This document shows, piece after piece, positions 43,401-55,247 of a stretch of 64,000 bases of DNA. The notes under the pieces are model-generated. The model did no database searches and had not been told where the DNA came from. It worked only from the letters and a program-made list of their open reading frames with translations. Position 1 is the stretch's first letter, and every line of letters starts with the position of its first letter. Source of the DNA: Telmatactis stephensoni (taxonomy: Eukaryota > Cnidaria > Anthozoa > Actiniaria > Isophelliidae); the NCBI GenBank assembly GCA_029948255.1, contig JALIZF010001320.1, forward strand, positions 176,133 to 240,132. Direction: 5' to 3'. The position numbers and the translations under genes were made by a program.

Positions 43401-46400
43401 TGGATCAGAAAAAGAAGTACTGACAGTTTGTAAATGTAAACATTTTTGTTGTACATATATATTTTGAGTTGTACAGTTGAACTTCTTGTAAGCAGACAGC
43501 CTTAGGGCCACAGGTAATAGACCTTAAGTTTATCACAACTAGTGTGACATTATAAATTGTTTATCAGAAAAAGAGTTTACTGTCACATTTGTCATATCAA
43601 TTAACATTAGTAAAATTGCAAAGTTTTTGGGAGATTGCTCTTTTTAAATGAATTGCTTTGAAATTTTGGTAACAATTTCTTCTTGAACTATTATAAAAGT
43701 CCCTATGATGCAATTTGTTATTTTTGAAAATCATTTCTTACTAGATACATGTAGAATAGTAAAAAGTAATTTCAAAATGCAAATGAGATGACATCAAAGG
43801 AGTCATTTGCTCTATCTCCATGGGATATTTAATTTGCAACACATTCTCTTCAATTCAGTATCAAATTTGCTTGACTAAACTGCATATTTTATCTAATATG
43901 CAAATTATTTACAAATGGGAAAACTCCAGTATTTTGGATAGATTCATTTTTGTATAATAAATGTTGCCTCTTTTGACGTTCTCAAATTAGTATAAGTCAG
44001 AACACTTTAAAATGCTTATAACTCAGAAATAGAAAGTCCACATGTGGTAATATTAAAATGTCTTAGTTATCACTGTCTTGATAAATAAGGGATGTCTGTA
44101 ACAAAAACAAAAAGGGTGAGGTGGGCTTTAAAACTTTGAGCATTTTTAAGAAGAAATGTACAGTGTATGGGCATCACATGCCTGGCAAGCCTTGTTACCA
44201 TGCTAAACACATGTAAAACATGTATTTCTTTACAAAAATTCCACAAAAATTATTTTAGCTTCAAAAATCCATCAGGGATGGCAAGGGCAATCTTTACAAA
44301 ACTCTGCAATTTTACTAATATCGATGTGACAAATTTGATTGTAAATTCATTTTCCAATAAATCAAATATTTTATGATGTTGTGCTAGCGTGATAAGGGTC
44401 TATGGTATCCACTTACAAGAGGGTTAAAATGTAGAGTTTGTTAGGAGAAGGAACTGATGGTTGTAAGGTGTCTGCCTAAGGGAGATCTATGTCCATTAGT
44501 GGAGTTTCAACTGTAATTGAAAAAGCTTTCTCAAATCTGTAGATTTAGAAAACATAATGCTTTAAGTTTGTGTTTTGTTATAGAAACATTTGGAAATTTA
44601 CTGCTTCTGTATGCAAAATACCAGGTAAGTTGTAATTTATGGCTTTGTATATGTCTTTGAATTATTCACTTGTTATTTTTGTTCTTTTGCTATACACAAG
44701 AATTGTACACAGTAAATTTGATGGTGTTATGATTACAGCAGAATACTATCAAGTGTTTTGACTCTACATAATTAGTGTCATCAATTCTATAATTTATGAT
44801 TATAAATGCACATTTCTTCCCAAGTATTGAGACACATGTAAGTAGTGTAACTATGTGCATTTAGATAGAGCTCAGTCTGTATTCTAAGAGAGTTAAATCA
44901 CAAATACTGGTTTCACTAGTGATGTTAAAGCATAAGCAACAACAGACTCAGTAAGCTCATCATTAGCATTGCTTGTCTTTTCTCAGTCACACCTAGATGT
45001 ATGTGATAAATACTATTCTGAGGATGTACACTGTGTTGCTTATGCTTATGTTACCAGGTTTTACACTTGAATAGAAACTCCCTCTAAATTTTGTCAAGTC
45101 AATATATTGCTTCCCTGTATTTATGTCAAATATTGATCCACTTTTTATCTTTATCATAATTATAGTATTATGACTTGGCAGCTGATGTTCTTGCTGAAAA
45201 TGCTCAACTAACATATAAATATTTACAACCAGTAAGTAATTATAGCTACCATAAACATGCCTGGACAGGATTGAACTTGGGTTTTAACTCAAGACAACTA
45301 AAATTCAACTATGGTAAATGCATGAAATCTAAACGTTTTGTAATAATTACAATCATTCTCAAGCAAGTACAAGACTGTATTGTGTTTTGCTAATGGAGAT
45401 CCCACTTCACATGATCAAAGCAAATTATTGTCCAACTAATTGATGGTCAGGGAAGAAACAATGATAGTAGTACTAACAATTAACAGGCATATCAGCAAAA
45501 CTGCAAATTAAACTGCTTTTCATATACCTTTGTCATAAACCGGCAATGATACATCAAACACTGTAAATAATATATCAGTGCCATCACTGTTTCAACGAAA
45601 ACCTTGTCAAGTTACAGAAACGTTTTTGGGAGATATTCACGAAAATGTCAGATGTTTTGCTGATCAAAATATCACCTCTCCCAAAGTACAAGGCGTTATA
45701 TCTCAAAATCGTATTCACTGAATTTTGGTCACATTTGATATTTTGTTCTTTGGCCCCAAAAGAGCGTGTTTACAAAATATTGAGCTTAAATACGGATAGA
45801 TGTCCTTATAACGAAAGAAATAAAAAGGTTTTTCTGCTCTGTCAGTACAATATATACCTGTCTAATAAAGCGAATCTTCAAATTTCTGCAGTGAATAGAT
45901 GGATTCTATGTATGTACAATCATTGTCATAATTGTTGGCATGATTGACTTTCTGAGGTGCATGCTGTGAATCTTACTGAAGACAAGTCTTCTTATATGCC
46001 CCTTTGCAATATTGCTGTGAAAACTTCAGGGCCCGGTTGTTTGAAAGACAATTAGCGTTAACCCAGGATTAACTCTAAAGAAAATCATTCAAGACATTTT
46101 AACCCAGGATTAGCGTTAATCACCCTTCAAACAACCGGGCCCTGAACCTAAAACCCCATGAGGTATGGGGAAAACAACCACTCTAAATTTCACATCACAC
46201 TGTCCAATAAATAACAGCAAAGATTGTAGTTCAGCACATACATTGGTTAGAGTTTAACATGTATACTATATTTTTATTTCAGTATATGTATGATTTTCTT
46301 GATGCAACCATAACACAGCAGACTTCACCAGAAGAAGTAAGCACACAGTGTTTATTGTGGACATGGCATATTTTAACTGTGAATTAAAGAATAACATTTT

Positions 46401-49400
46401 ATTTGGCAGGCCTATAGGAAATTTGATGATATGGCTACAAAACAAACAGAGACTTTAAGAAAGTTGACAAAACAGGTGTGTACAGTAAATGAGTGATTTA
46501 CAGCGAAAATCATTGCATCGCAATCTCCAACGTCGGTAAGATTTTGGTATTTTCTGATCCATCCATCATTCTTGGGGGCAGAGCTTTCACAAACCCTTTC
46601 AGTGATTGGTTGATTTGAACAAAGCTCTGCCCCCAAACTGATTGACGGCTCAGAAAAACAAGATTTGTAATTTGCTGGTTGAGATGCAACGATTTTGGCT
46701 GTAACCTACAATGCATTATAAATTACCTTCAGAGATCTTGAGACTGTTGGTAGAACACAGTGTCAATCCTTTCATTGATCTTTGTCAATGTTTTTTTTTC
46801 AGTAAGGGTGTTATTAATACTCTGGAATAATAATAGGGTGCTTAAGCAAGCAACGTTTTTTTCAACATGGATGTTGTCGTGTATGTTTTTGATCGTGCAT
46901 GTGCTGTCATAGATGAGATTCCCATTTTCGCTAGAATGTCAGTTGAGACTTTCTCACATTCTAGATTTCATCTATGACAGCATGTGCATGGAAAAATTGT
47001 ATATTGTGTGATGTCTGTGTTGACAAAACATCTTGTGCTTAAGCTCCTTATTATGCTTTTACAACCCCTTCCTGAAGATTGCTCAAACATGCTGTCATAT
47101 CTTGATCAATGCAAGTGGTTGTATTATTTTTCTTACAAGGTTCAAGAAGCCAGACAAAATCATGATGATGAAGCAGTCAAAAAGGCAGTCAATGAGTATG
47201 ATGAGGCACTAGAGAGGTACATGTAGGCTTACAATGTATGTAGGACATGCTGTAAAGTGTTCTCTGTCTGTTTTGGGTTTATTGGACTGCCATTTGAGTC
47301 AGCGACTTGAAATAAAGTGCTTTTATTACCGTTACCATTACAAAATAGAGGTGTGGGAGGGGGTATGGGAATCAGAGTTCCTTGAGATTGTCCTTAAATT
47401 AGATATATTCTGTGTGAATTTTGGGTAGCAAGAAGAGCCAAAGAAATGAAAAGTAAGAAGTATGACAGATGAATGGGCCACTTGCACTAATAGGTCACGT
47501 AATCCTATCTCCCCTAAATCAAGCAGCACCATTAAAATTAACACCAGAAATAGAAAAAGCACCTTGATATTAGTAAAAGTGCAAAGCTTCAGCTCATAAG
47601 ATGTAATGCAGGAGAAATGACAGTAAATTTAAGATTGGATGTTTTCCTAAGATTCATTTGGAAAAATGCATTGCATCCAGCATGGATGGCAAGCTCATAC
47701 CATCCTGAATGCATTTTTCCAAACACATCTTAAGAAAATACATACCGGTAATCTTAAATTTGCTGTCATTTTTTTCTGAAACTTTGCATTTCTATTATCA
47801 AGGTACTGTTTCTATTTCTGGTGTTCATTTTGTTCATTGCTGCTTGATTTAGGGTCACATGACCTGTTAGTGCAAATGGCCTATTTATTCAAATCAGGAA
47901 TTGCTAACTACTTCAGTCATCCATGTTATCCTTTTAGCACAACTTTAAATGAAGGTTGTCCTTAGTGACTGTAAAGACTGGCTGCAATTCTCCAGAATAT
48001 TTTTTTTGGGCCTCTAAAAGAGCCTCCAGTACTTGTAACATTTTTCTTATTACAGCTTGTCTGAGTGATTCATACTGTTGACTAAAATAGTTTTCAATTG
48101 ATGTCATTATTCTGTGATTTAATCTTGTCATCCATTCATCAGGTACATTCCAGTCTTGATGGCCCAAGCTAAGATTTACTGGGATTTAGAAAACTATGGA
48201 CAAGTTGAAAAGGTATCTATGGCAGCACAATATGGACTTTGCTAAATAAATTTAATTTTATGTAAATGCTTGATTTCTTTTTAGATTTTCAGAAAATCAG
48301 TAGAGTTTTGTAATGAACATGAAGTGTGGAAGCTAAATGTAGCACATGTGCTGTTTATGCAGGTATGGTCACAGTTGGCATGCCAGTATTTAGTTATAAT
48401 TCGAGGTCTTCTAAACCCACAACAAACATTTAATATTTTCTTTTTAATCGAAACTAGGAAAACAAGTATAAAGAAGCTATAGGATTTTATGAACCTATTG
48501 TAAAAAAGCATTATGATAATGTAAGTAATGGCTTTCAGTCTTGTGAGAATGTTAAAACTGGGTGAAGTGTCATGTCAAAATATAGTCTAAATTCATAGAC
48601 TATGAATTTAGATTATATTTTGATATATAATGGTTGTTGCTTATAAACTCTTGATTGTTTGTTTGTAGATACTCAGTGTCAGTGCTATTGTTTTGGCTAA
48701 TCTATGTGTCTCCTATATCCTGACAAGTGCTAATGAAGAGGTATGTTAGACAGAGTGCAATAATCTTTATTTGTGTTTTTTCTTTAAACTAACAGTTAAT
48801 TCATGCGTTGCTTTCTACAATGTAATTCAGCTTGTGTTTCAATTTTTTTTCAGGCTGAGGAAATTATGAGGAAAATTGAAAAAGAGGAGGTATACTGCTT
48901 GCATCATTTGACAAATTTCGTCTTGTGTGACCTGGACAAAGAGTGAATTTTTGTTGCCTAGTTGCATGCAATGAGATGTTTTTGGTGGCTGTGACAATGT
49001 TAATTTTATTGTAACATGCTGTCAAGTCCTTTGTTTGGAAAGAGCATCTTTTTGGTGACAAGATCAAATCTGCATTTAATAATGCAAAGTTATATAGTCA
49101 TCAGCATACAGTATCTTTGTTCTTGATTAAATTTATGATGCACATTGCTGCATTCTACTCCTGGAGTTGTTGCATACATTGCAGTGTGTAAAAGTTGCAG
49201 GGGTAAGCATAGTACAATTTTGCTATTACAGGCAAGGTTACAGGCAAGGTTGCTGCATCTGAACTTAATTTCCACACTACATGCTCAATGCATAGTGGCA
49301 TTTACCACCATCATTTGCATAGTTACATTCCTCACCAGACCAAACTATTCACTGGGAATTGGTTGACTTATAGGCTACTGTGAAGCCAACAATGTGTTCA

Positions 49401-52400
49401 GAAAGCAATGGTGAAAACTCTGACTGCCTCTGTCTGAAAGTTTACTAGCTAGAGTTTTGGTAGCCTACTGACCAATTCCCAGTTGAGAGTTTAATCTGGC
49501 AGGGCCCTTAATTATGCAAACATTGGTAAGTTTTTTTTTTCATTGTAATCCACAGGAACAAGTTGCCTATGATGATCCTGACAAAAAGATATTTCACTTG
49601 TGTATAGTCAACCTTGTCCTTGGGTAATAATATTCAGCAAAATGTCCTCTTAACCAGCAATTCCCTTGTACTAAGGCCAGCTTTTTCCATCCATGTAGTC
49701 ACACACCACAATTATATGAATATCTGTAAGCAAGGGTGGCTGAGTGGTTAAAAGCATCAGTCTGTCACCTCTGTGGTCCTGGGGTTGATTCCCAGAGGGG
49801 GCATCATGTTTGTTTATTCTATCCTTTGCTTATGGTTGTTCTCCATGTCCTCTGGTTTTCCTCCCTCAGTAAAAACAAACTGGTGAGCTGAGAGTATGTC
49901 TGAATATAATTAGAATGTAGTACTAGTGTGTGTGAGAGTACAGCGTCCCCCAGTTAGTGTGCAAGTTCTAGAAAACATTGGAGACTTCAATGAACAGTAC
50001 TGTTTTCTATTTCAGTCTTTTTTTTTACCAATACCATCCATGCTTACCCTATCCTCAGCATACCATACTACCTTAGTAACAACTATGGTCATTGCATACA
50101 TGCATGGAACATAAATGTTTTCATTGATTTCTGTGCCATGGACATGGTCACTAAATGCTGTTGTGGTGACCCTGCCTTCATAGGAAGGAGAAGCAAACTA
50201 AACTAAACTAAACTAAACTAAACTAAACTAAACTAAACTAAACTAAACTAAACTAAACTAAACTAAACTAAACTAAACTAAACTAAACTAAACTAAACTA
50301 AACTAAACTAAACTAAACTAAACTAAACTAAACTAAACTAAACTAAACTAAACTAAACTAAACTAAACTAAACTAAACTAAACTAAACTAAACTAAACTA
50401 AACTAAACTAAACTAAACTAAACTAAAATAAACTAAACTAAACTAAACTTAACTAAACTAAACTAAACCAAACTAAACTAAACTAAACTAAACTAAACTA
50501 AACTAAACTAAACTAAACTAAACTAAACTAAACTAAACTAAACTAAACTAAACTAAACTAAACTAAACTAAACTAAACTAAACTAAACTAAACTAAACTA
50601 AACTAAACTAAACTAAACTAAACTAAACTAAACTAAACTAAACTAAACTAAACTAAACTAAACTAAACTAAACTAAACTAAACTAAACTAAACTAAACTA
50701 AACTAAACTAAACTAAACTAAACTAAACTAAACTAAACTAAACTAAACTAAACTACCATGCATTTTTATTGTCATAAGTTTGACCATTACATTGTGTATA
50801 TGTCATTTTTGTTACATTAGGACACTGTACAGTGCCAAAGGAAACTATGAGTTTGGCATATCAAGAATAATGAAGAGTTTGGAACCTTATAATAAAAAGG
50901 TACATTTATGTCAATAACCAGCAAGTCACAGTGTAATGTTCTCTAAAAATTTCAAAGTTTAGCAGCTTCAAATTTGAAGCAGTCATTGACACTTGCTAAG
51001 TGAATGCTTGAATAAGTGTTAATTCCTTATTAAGCCTGGTCCATGTACCAGCAACACAACTAGCATAAGTGTAACATGGGCCAGTGCTTAAGATGCCTAG
51101 TAAGTAGTCTGCAAAAATGCTGTCACCAATGGTTGTGGGGGACAATGTCCTGCAAGCAAACTCTGTAGTGACAGTATACAAGTTATATAAGTTACAGTAT
51201 GTTGCTGCAGTATAACTTATCAGTATGTTATAAATTAAGTTACAGTTATGTATAACTTATCTCTTTACAGCTTGGAACTGATACTTGGTTTTACACTAAA
51301 AGATGTTTCCTGTCACTCATTGAAAACATGGTATGTCACATCACATCATGTAGCATTTGATACTTATTGGTTGAATATTTAAAGGTGTTATTTTTCCCTT
51401 CAAGGCCAAGCACATGATAATGCTACGTGACAGTGTGATTCAGGAAATTATACAGTTCTTAGAACATTGTGAAAGTAGGTGTTGTCATGTAACTAGAGCA
51501 GATTTTGTATGAGTGTGAAACGGATGGCACCGTGCCATGACTGTCAGTGCCGTGTTGTCTGTAAAAACATTTGAAATTTCTGTTGTGATTATGTGGTGCC
51601 ATTTTCACAATCATACAAAATCTACTCTATGATATTATAGCAGGCTGATAAAATAGCTGCCCCATTCTCATTCATTCTGCATTGAGTTATCAAGGAGTTA
51701 TCTGGACAACAGGGCTGGAAATTCCCTACTGATGACCTGCATTGATTAAGCCGAGGTGGTGAATAACAACATAAGTAATGATAGATAACCTTTGACAGAT
51801 TTTTCCTAGTCTTTGTGGCATACTCTGCATGTTTTTATAAATTTCTTATCCAATCAGAATCACTATCCAAATCTGGGTAGCAATATATCATCAGTATGGA
51901 CTTATCAGCTGTGTTGTTATCTTGGTGCCACATTAAGAGTGAGTTGAGGATTTGTTTCCTTAGCCTACTCTTATAGCTGATTGAATAATTGATATCCCTC
52001 ATCCCTCAAATGCAATAATAGTCCATGCAGTTTCCATTTGCTAGAGTCTGCTGAGCTTCTTCATAAAAGGTGCATTTGTTCAGGGTTAGCCTTCTTTTCA
52101 AGAAAGACTCATGGGATGAAAATCAATAAATTTTCTATGTTGTTCTTAGTCAAATTATTTTGCTTCTCTTGCTGGTATTTTTGAATTTTCTTCCTTGACT
52201 CTAGGCTAACCCTAGATGCCAGTGCATCTGTTCTTTAATTTTAACTGCTGCCTGGTTGGCTCAGTTGGTTGAGTGTTGGTTTCTTGTGTGGAAGGTCAGG
52301 GGTGGCTTCCTGCCATATTATTATTTTCAGTGTCTTTAAATAATTGTGGAGAAGGTGCGCTGATTTTGGATTACAAAATGTTTGTCAATCACCTGTCAAT

Positions 52401-52747
52401 CACATTGTGCTTTCTCACTTCAAGTTGGATTCCTAGAACACTACAGGGCCCACAGTAATTGGCTTTCGAAGCTGTTGTGGTGTCCCTGCCTTCATTGAAG
52501 GAATAAGCTTGTAAATAAATTAAAACAGCAATACGAACAAACTTGAAAAAGCACTCATAAATGGGGGGAAGAAAAGGTGTCCACTTTTTTTCTAATGTTT
52601 TCTAACATATTCTTCTTTGTAGTGTATGGAAAGAATGTCCCTGCTCTTATTGAACAACCACTGGAAGAAGAACACATACACCCTGGCAAAAACACTGTAA
52701 CTTATGAAGCAAGACTGCTAAAGAGTTTGTTTCTAAGGCTTATTTAA
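37490..52747 (+). CDS. TTC30A: intraflagellar transport protein IFT70 (TTC30)
   Basis: IFT70 is a TPR protein of the IFT-B core that carries tubulin and membrane cargo into cilia; in vertebrates it is needed for tubulin polyglutamylation. I read 29 exons, all GT-AG, 1944 nt, 647 aa (human TTC30 is about 665). Exon starts: 37490, 38475, 39021, 39454, 40003, 40373, 40730, 41546, 41740, 42508, 42743, 42927, 43182, 43324, 44584, 45166, 46283, 46410, 47140, 48143, 48285, 48458, 48669, 48854, 49556, 50821, 51271, 51405, 52623. Diagnostic blocks: SLLGYCYFQ, LKLQAAIKYEE, NPFPPETFGNLLLLYAKY, LMAQAKIYWDLENYGQVEK, VAHVLFMQENKYKEAIGFY, IVNLVLG and SLEPYNKKLGTDTWFYTKR. The middle around residues 400-430 is a coiled coil (VQEARQNHDDEAVKKAV). 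Human TTC30A/B are intronless retrocopies, so this many-intron form is ancestral-like. Many introns hold MITEs, and intron 25 holds the (AACTA)n array. Confidence 0.97.
37886..38101. mobile_element. MITE in IFT70 intron 1
   Basis: Ends TTAAGCCCCAGGGGAGGGGG and CCCCCCTGGGGCTTAA are inverted, with GGGATTTGAC and GTCAAATC inside as the next complementary blocks. Confidence 0.6.
38124..38275. repeat. tandem duplication, unit about 90 bp
   Basis: GATTGGATCAATG followed by 'gttgtggaaaggtgg' occurs at 38124-38173 and again at 38214-38263 with about 85 percent identity by eye. It lies in IFT70 intron 1. Confidence 0.6.
39132..39322. mobile_element. palindromic MITE in IFT70 intron 3
   Basis: Left arm GGTCCTAATCAAACAAGAAT and 'caaaagttttgac'; right arm 'gtcaaaacttgc' and ATCTTGTTCGATCAGGTTCT. 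No ORF. Confidence 0.55.
41136..41338. mobile_element. palindromic MITE, family E, IFT70 intron 7
   Basis: Arms contain GCCAGACTAAAGTCTCGAT with 'tttggtcaataggttacc' and their complements. A second member is at 49302-49530. Confidence 0.6.
41908..42206. mobile_element. palindromic MITE, IFT70 intron 9
   Basis: Ends TATACACTTATTTCAAAAAA and TTTTTTGAAATAAGTGTATA are exact complements, and inner blocks such as CAAATCAGACTT / AAGTCTGATTTG also pair. 299 bp, no ORF. Confidence 0.75.
43373..44583. other. IFT70 intron 14, nothing recognised
   Basis: A 1.2-kb AT-rich intron without clear transposon ends or coding potential. Confidence 0.5.
46029..46143. mobile_element. MITE with CAGGGCCCGGTTGTTTGAA ends, IFT70 intron 16
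   Basis: Inverted ends CAGGGCCCGGTTGTTTGAA and TTCAAACAACCGGGCCCTG, with repeated AACCCAGGATTA words inside. 115 bp, no ORF. Confidence 0.8.
46500..46706. mobile_element. palindromic MITE, IFT70 intron 18
   Basis: Left arm CAGCGAAAATCATTGCATCG and TTGGGGGCAGAGCTTT; right arm AAAGCTCTGCCCCCAA and 'gatgcaacgattttggctg'. The minus frames at 46412-46716 are by-products. Confidence 0.6.
46894..46990. repeat. short inverted repeat, IFT70 intron 18
   Basis: CATGTGCTGTCATAGATGA and TCATCTATGACAGCATGTGC are complements around a loop containing the pair 'ctagaatgtcag' / 'cacattctag'. Confidence 0.7.
47478..47888. mobile_element. palindromic MITE, IFT70 intron 19
   Basis: Arms of nearly 200 bp: left 'gggccacttgcactaataggtcacgt', AAATTTAAGATTGG; right the complements, ending 'gtgcaaatggcct'. 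No ORF. Confidence 0.65.
48574..48623. repeat. short palindrome, IFT70 intron 22
   Basis: Complementary arms around AATTCATAGACTATGAATT, about 50 bp in total. AT-rich hairpin, no known function. Confidence 0.6.
49302..49530. mobile_element. palindromic MITE, family E, IFT70 intron 24
   Basis: Arms with CACTGGGAATTGGTTGACTTATAGG and GCCTACTGACCAATTCCCAG relate it to 41136-41338. Its right end lies only 25 bp before the exon 25 acceptor, so it sits close to the branch point region. Confidence 0.6.
49731..50195 (+). mobile_element. tRNA-derived SINE in IFT70 intron 25
   Basis: The head carries a pol III A box, TGGCTGAGTGG (49738-49748), and a B box, GGGGTTGATTCCC, spaced as in a tRNA. The tail has 'gctgttgtggtgaccctgccttcat' and 'gaaggag', shared with the copy at 52245-52535. 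It runs directly into the (AACTA)n array, which takes the place of the SINE's simple 3' tail. Confidence 0.7.
50196..50755. repeat. (AACTA)n pentanucleotide array, about 112 copies
   Basis: 560 bp of AACTA with only three single-base variants clustered at about 50428, 50450 and 50469. It forms the 3' tail of a SINE and fills the middle of IFT70 intron 25. It is not a CRISPR array and not the TTAGGG telomere repeat. Confidence 0.97.
51494..51630. mobile_element. family C MITE, IFT70 intron 28
   Basis: Ends TAGAGCAGATTTTGTATGAG and the near-complement CATACAAAATCTACTCTA. Second copy at 17694-17862. Confidence 0.7.
52245..52535 (+). mobile_element. tRNA-derived SINE, IFT70 intron 28
   Basis: A box TGGCTCAGTTGG at 52257-52268; the B box region is degenerate. 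The 3' part 'gaagctgttgtggtgtccctgccttcat' then 'gaaggaataagc' matches the SINE at 49731-50195. Its tail is AAATAAATTAAAA instead of (AACTA)n. Confidence 0.65.
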
Positions 52748-53512
52748 CTGCTGTTTGTGTTGCTGTATCTACATTACACAGAGTGATAATTTCTGAAATA
52801 TTTAATGTATAGAATATACAAAATCTGATTGTTTTGCAATACTACATGTATCAGGGGATTGTCAACCAACAGTTCACTTTCAATCCACCAACAATATATA
52901 GCTAAGCCAAATTACATATAATGTTATGTGCAGTGTACCCTGGGTATTGTACCTGTGAGCTTTGGCTAGCATTACATTCTATTAATAATGATCTTAGCAA
53001 AATATGAGCTTTTCTCACCCCTTGCATGACATTCTATATTTTATTTGACAAGAAACAAAAATATAATATTTGAAAAGACCATACCAAAGTTAGCAAAACG
53101 TGAAATGTTGAGGTAGTTTTGATCTAGGGGGGTTTGGGGGAATCTGATCGTAAACGGACGGGGATGCTTGTCGTACCTTTTAGGGGTCAAAATCTCCAAT
53201 CTGGTCCCTATTAGGACTTTAAGGGTGTCAGACTTAAGTGGACTACCAGAGACATAGCTGGTACCTTTTAGGAACTGTTTTGGGTAAATAAACTACCTAA
53301 AATAAGCATGAAAGGGATGATTTCAATGATCTGAATTGAATCTTCAAAGCACATCGATAACAAAGTGTTTCATTACTTTAATTCTTTATAATTGGTACCT
53401 TTTAGGGGTAGAAATGAATTGTTGTCACACCCACTCAGGTACCTTTTAGGGGTCATTTTCAAAATTTCCGATGAGCATCCCCGTCCTCTTATATATAGGA
53501 GTCCCCCCCTGG

Positions 53513-53669
53513 GGTTTTGATGAAAAATGCCAAAGTTATGGGTGGTCGAAGTTGGTGCTTTTTCTATAGAAACGTTCAGTAGAAGGCAACATGCTGCCCT
53601 CCAACGAATGTTTCTATACAAAAAGCACCAACTTCAGCCACCCATAACTTTGACACTATTCATCAAAAC
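53513..53669. mobile_element. hairpin element within the stack
   Basis: Arms GGTTTTGATGAAAAATGCCAAAGTTATGGGTGG and CCACCCATAACTTTGACACTATTCATCAAAAC pair, as do the inner blocks 'gaagttggtgctttttctatagaaa'. Confidence 0.65.
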
Positions 53670-53815
53670 TAGAGCGATAGCACTAAAACCGTGAAACAAG
53701 TACTAACTAAAAAGTACAAATAGTACTAATGAAACAATAGAATACAAAGGGTTTTGCTACTATTTGTCTCTATTTAGTTACTAAGTTATTTCACGGTTTA
53801 AGTGCTATCGCTCTA
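53670..53815. mobile_element. family B MITE within the stack
   Basis: Ends TAGAGCGATAGCACTAAAAC and the near-complement TTTAAGTGCTATCGCTCTA. Confidence 0.7.
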
Positions 53816-53960
53816 CCTCAAAATTGCAATTTTTGTTAACTTTGGTGTGCTCTTTTCAAATATTATATTTTCGTTGCTGTTAATAGAGAAAAAATTTGAA
53901 ATGTCATGCAAGGGGTGAGAAAAGCTATGCAAGGGGTGGGAAAAGCTCATTGCTTGCCAA

Positions 53961-55090
53961 ACCTCTGAAACACTTTGTCAGTTGACTGATGTAGCCACTC
54001 CAGTAGAAAAGTCATTTACAGTACTTGGAATCCCCATTTCCTGAATACTCAGTTAAATTCTCAAACTTCCCCTTGGGTTTAATTGTTTTAGTACTATTAG
54101 TTTAATGCCTCCAATTTCTCAAGCCAACCAATTTCTCAAACCAATTTTTGTTCTCCTTGGAGGTTTGAGAAATTGGGATTCTATACTGTATATCATTGGA
54201 CTACCTACCACTGTCGATTTTTATTTCAAAGAATGTTTTAAATATATTACCTGGTACCTACTTTTGGTTTAATATTATGATCTGATGATAGAGTTGTTCC
54301 AGGCAAAGAAATATGATAACTCCTACTTTTGATTGTAGAGTGGAACTATCAATAACAGTGGGGCTTTGTTAATGAACTTCATATTAGGTGACATTTGTGA
54401 TGGCACCCTGTAACTTAGAGCACAAGGCAGAAATACAATTGAACTTCAAATGTATGGTTGAAGCTGCATCAATCAAATGGATTCAAAGTCCAGTGAGAAC
54501 AGGAAAATCCTGAACAGTGTTGCAGAGATTTGGCCAGTGATTCTTACAAGATAATTATTAACAAAACAAAATGTGAGCCGAAACTATGGCACCCAGGGTA
54601 CCAGGGGTGTAAAATTGTATATAATACTATCATGTAGACAATCAATTAAAGAAGTGATGTTCACAGCAGTTACCTATTATGAGTGACAATGATAGACCAA
54701 TTCCATATATAGTAGTTTTCACTCCTTTGCTTGGGTAATTAAAATCAATTTTCTCAGACCAGGTGAAGATTGAACAGAGAGAGGACTTCTCACAAAGTCA
54801 GTCCCCCAAGCGGCAGATCCAAGGGGGGCCCTGGGGGCTGGTGCCCTCCCCTTCCCTACTTTTAATCATTTCTCTCTCTCTCTCTCTTTGTTGTTGTTGG
54901 TTTTTATCATAATTGTTAATTGAATTTATGCACATTAGCTCAAATTTCACACTCTGCTCGTGCAAAAGAATAATCATGATATGTTGTTTTTGCCCCTCAG
55001 AATTTTATGGCTTGCTAAACTTTAGAAGGGGGTTTGAGGACGCCCCCACCAATGTGTTTTGTAAAAAGGTCTACTGCTGTCTACAATGTT
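53961..55090. other. intergenic, no gene seen
   Basis: Downstream of IFT70. A weak inverted pair (GGAATCCCCATTTC at 54028 and GAAATTGGGATTC at 54170) and a GGCAGATCCAAGG fragment at 54812 suggest old MITEs. No coding sequence recognised. Confidence 0.4.
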
Positions 55091-55247
55091 CAGTGGTGGA
55101 TCCAGGGGTTTCAAAGGGGTCCACGGAATCCTCCTTGAAGGTTTTAAGCCATTTTTTTTGTCAAACATCAACCAAACAACAGAGTATTATACGCAGCTGG
55201 GTTTAAGAAACGGAACCTCTTGGAAAAATCCTGGATCCGCCACTGAT
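55091..55247. mobile_element. MITE with CAGTGGTGGATCCAGG ends
   Basis: Left CAGTGGTGGATCCAGG, right CCTGGATCCGCCACTG, one mismatch. Same end family as the fragments at 5808, 31786 and 54812. hAT-like by its CAG-N-GGCG end (inference). No ORF. Confidence 0.7.

Larger units (their letters stand above)
53005..53960. mobile_element. stack of nested inverted-repeat elements
   Basis: Outer arms at about 53005-53110 and 53812-53960 pair (GAGCTTTTCTCACCCCTTGCATGACATT and its complement). Between them lie, in order, a block with repeated TACCTTTTAGGG words (53110-53512), a hairpin (53513-53669) and a family B MITE (53670-53815). The minus frame 53373-53621 spans two of these and is spurious. Confidence 0.55.

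Noticed and set aside
49738..49810. A functional tRNA gene
   Set aside because: A and B boxes are present, but no cloverleaf with a credible anticodon arm could be drawn, and the sequence continues into a shared SINE body.
50196..50755. CRISPR-like or telomeric array
   Set aside because: A continuous 5-bp tandem repeat without spacers, in a eukaryotic intron, and not TTAGGG.
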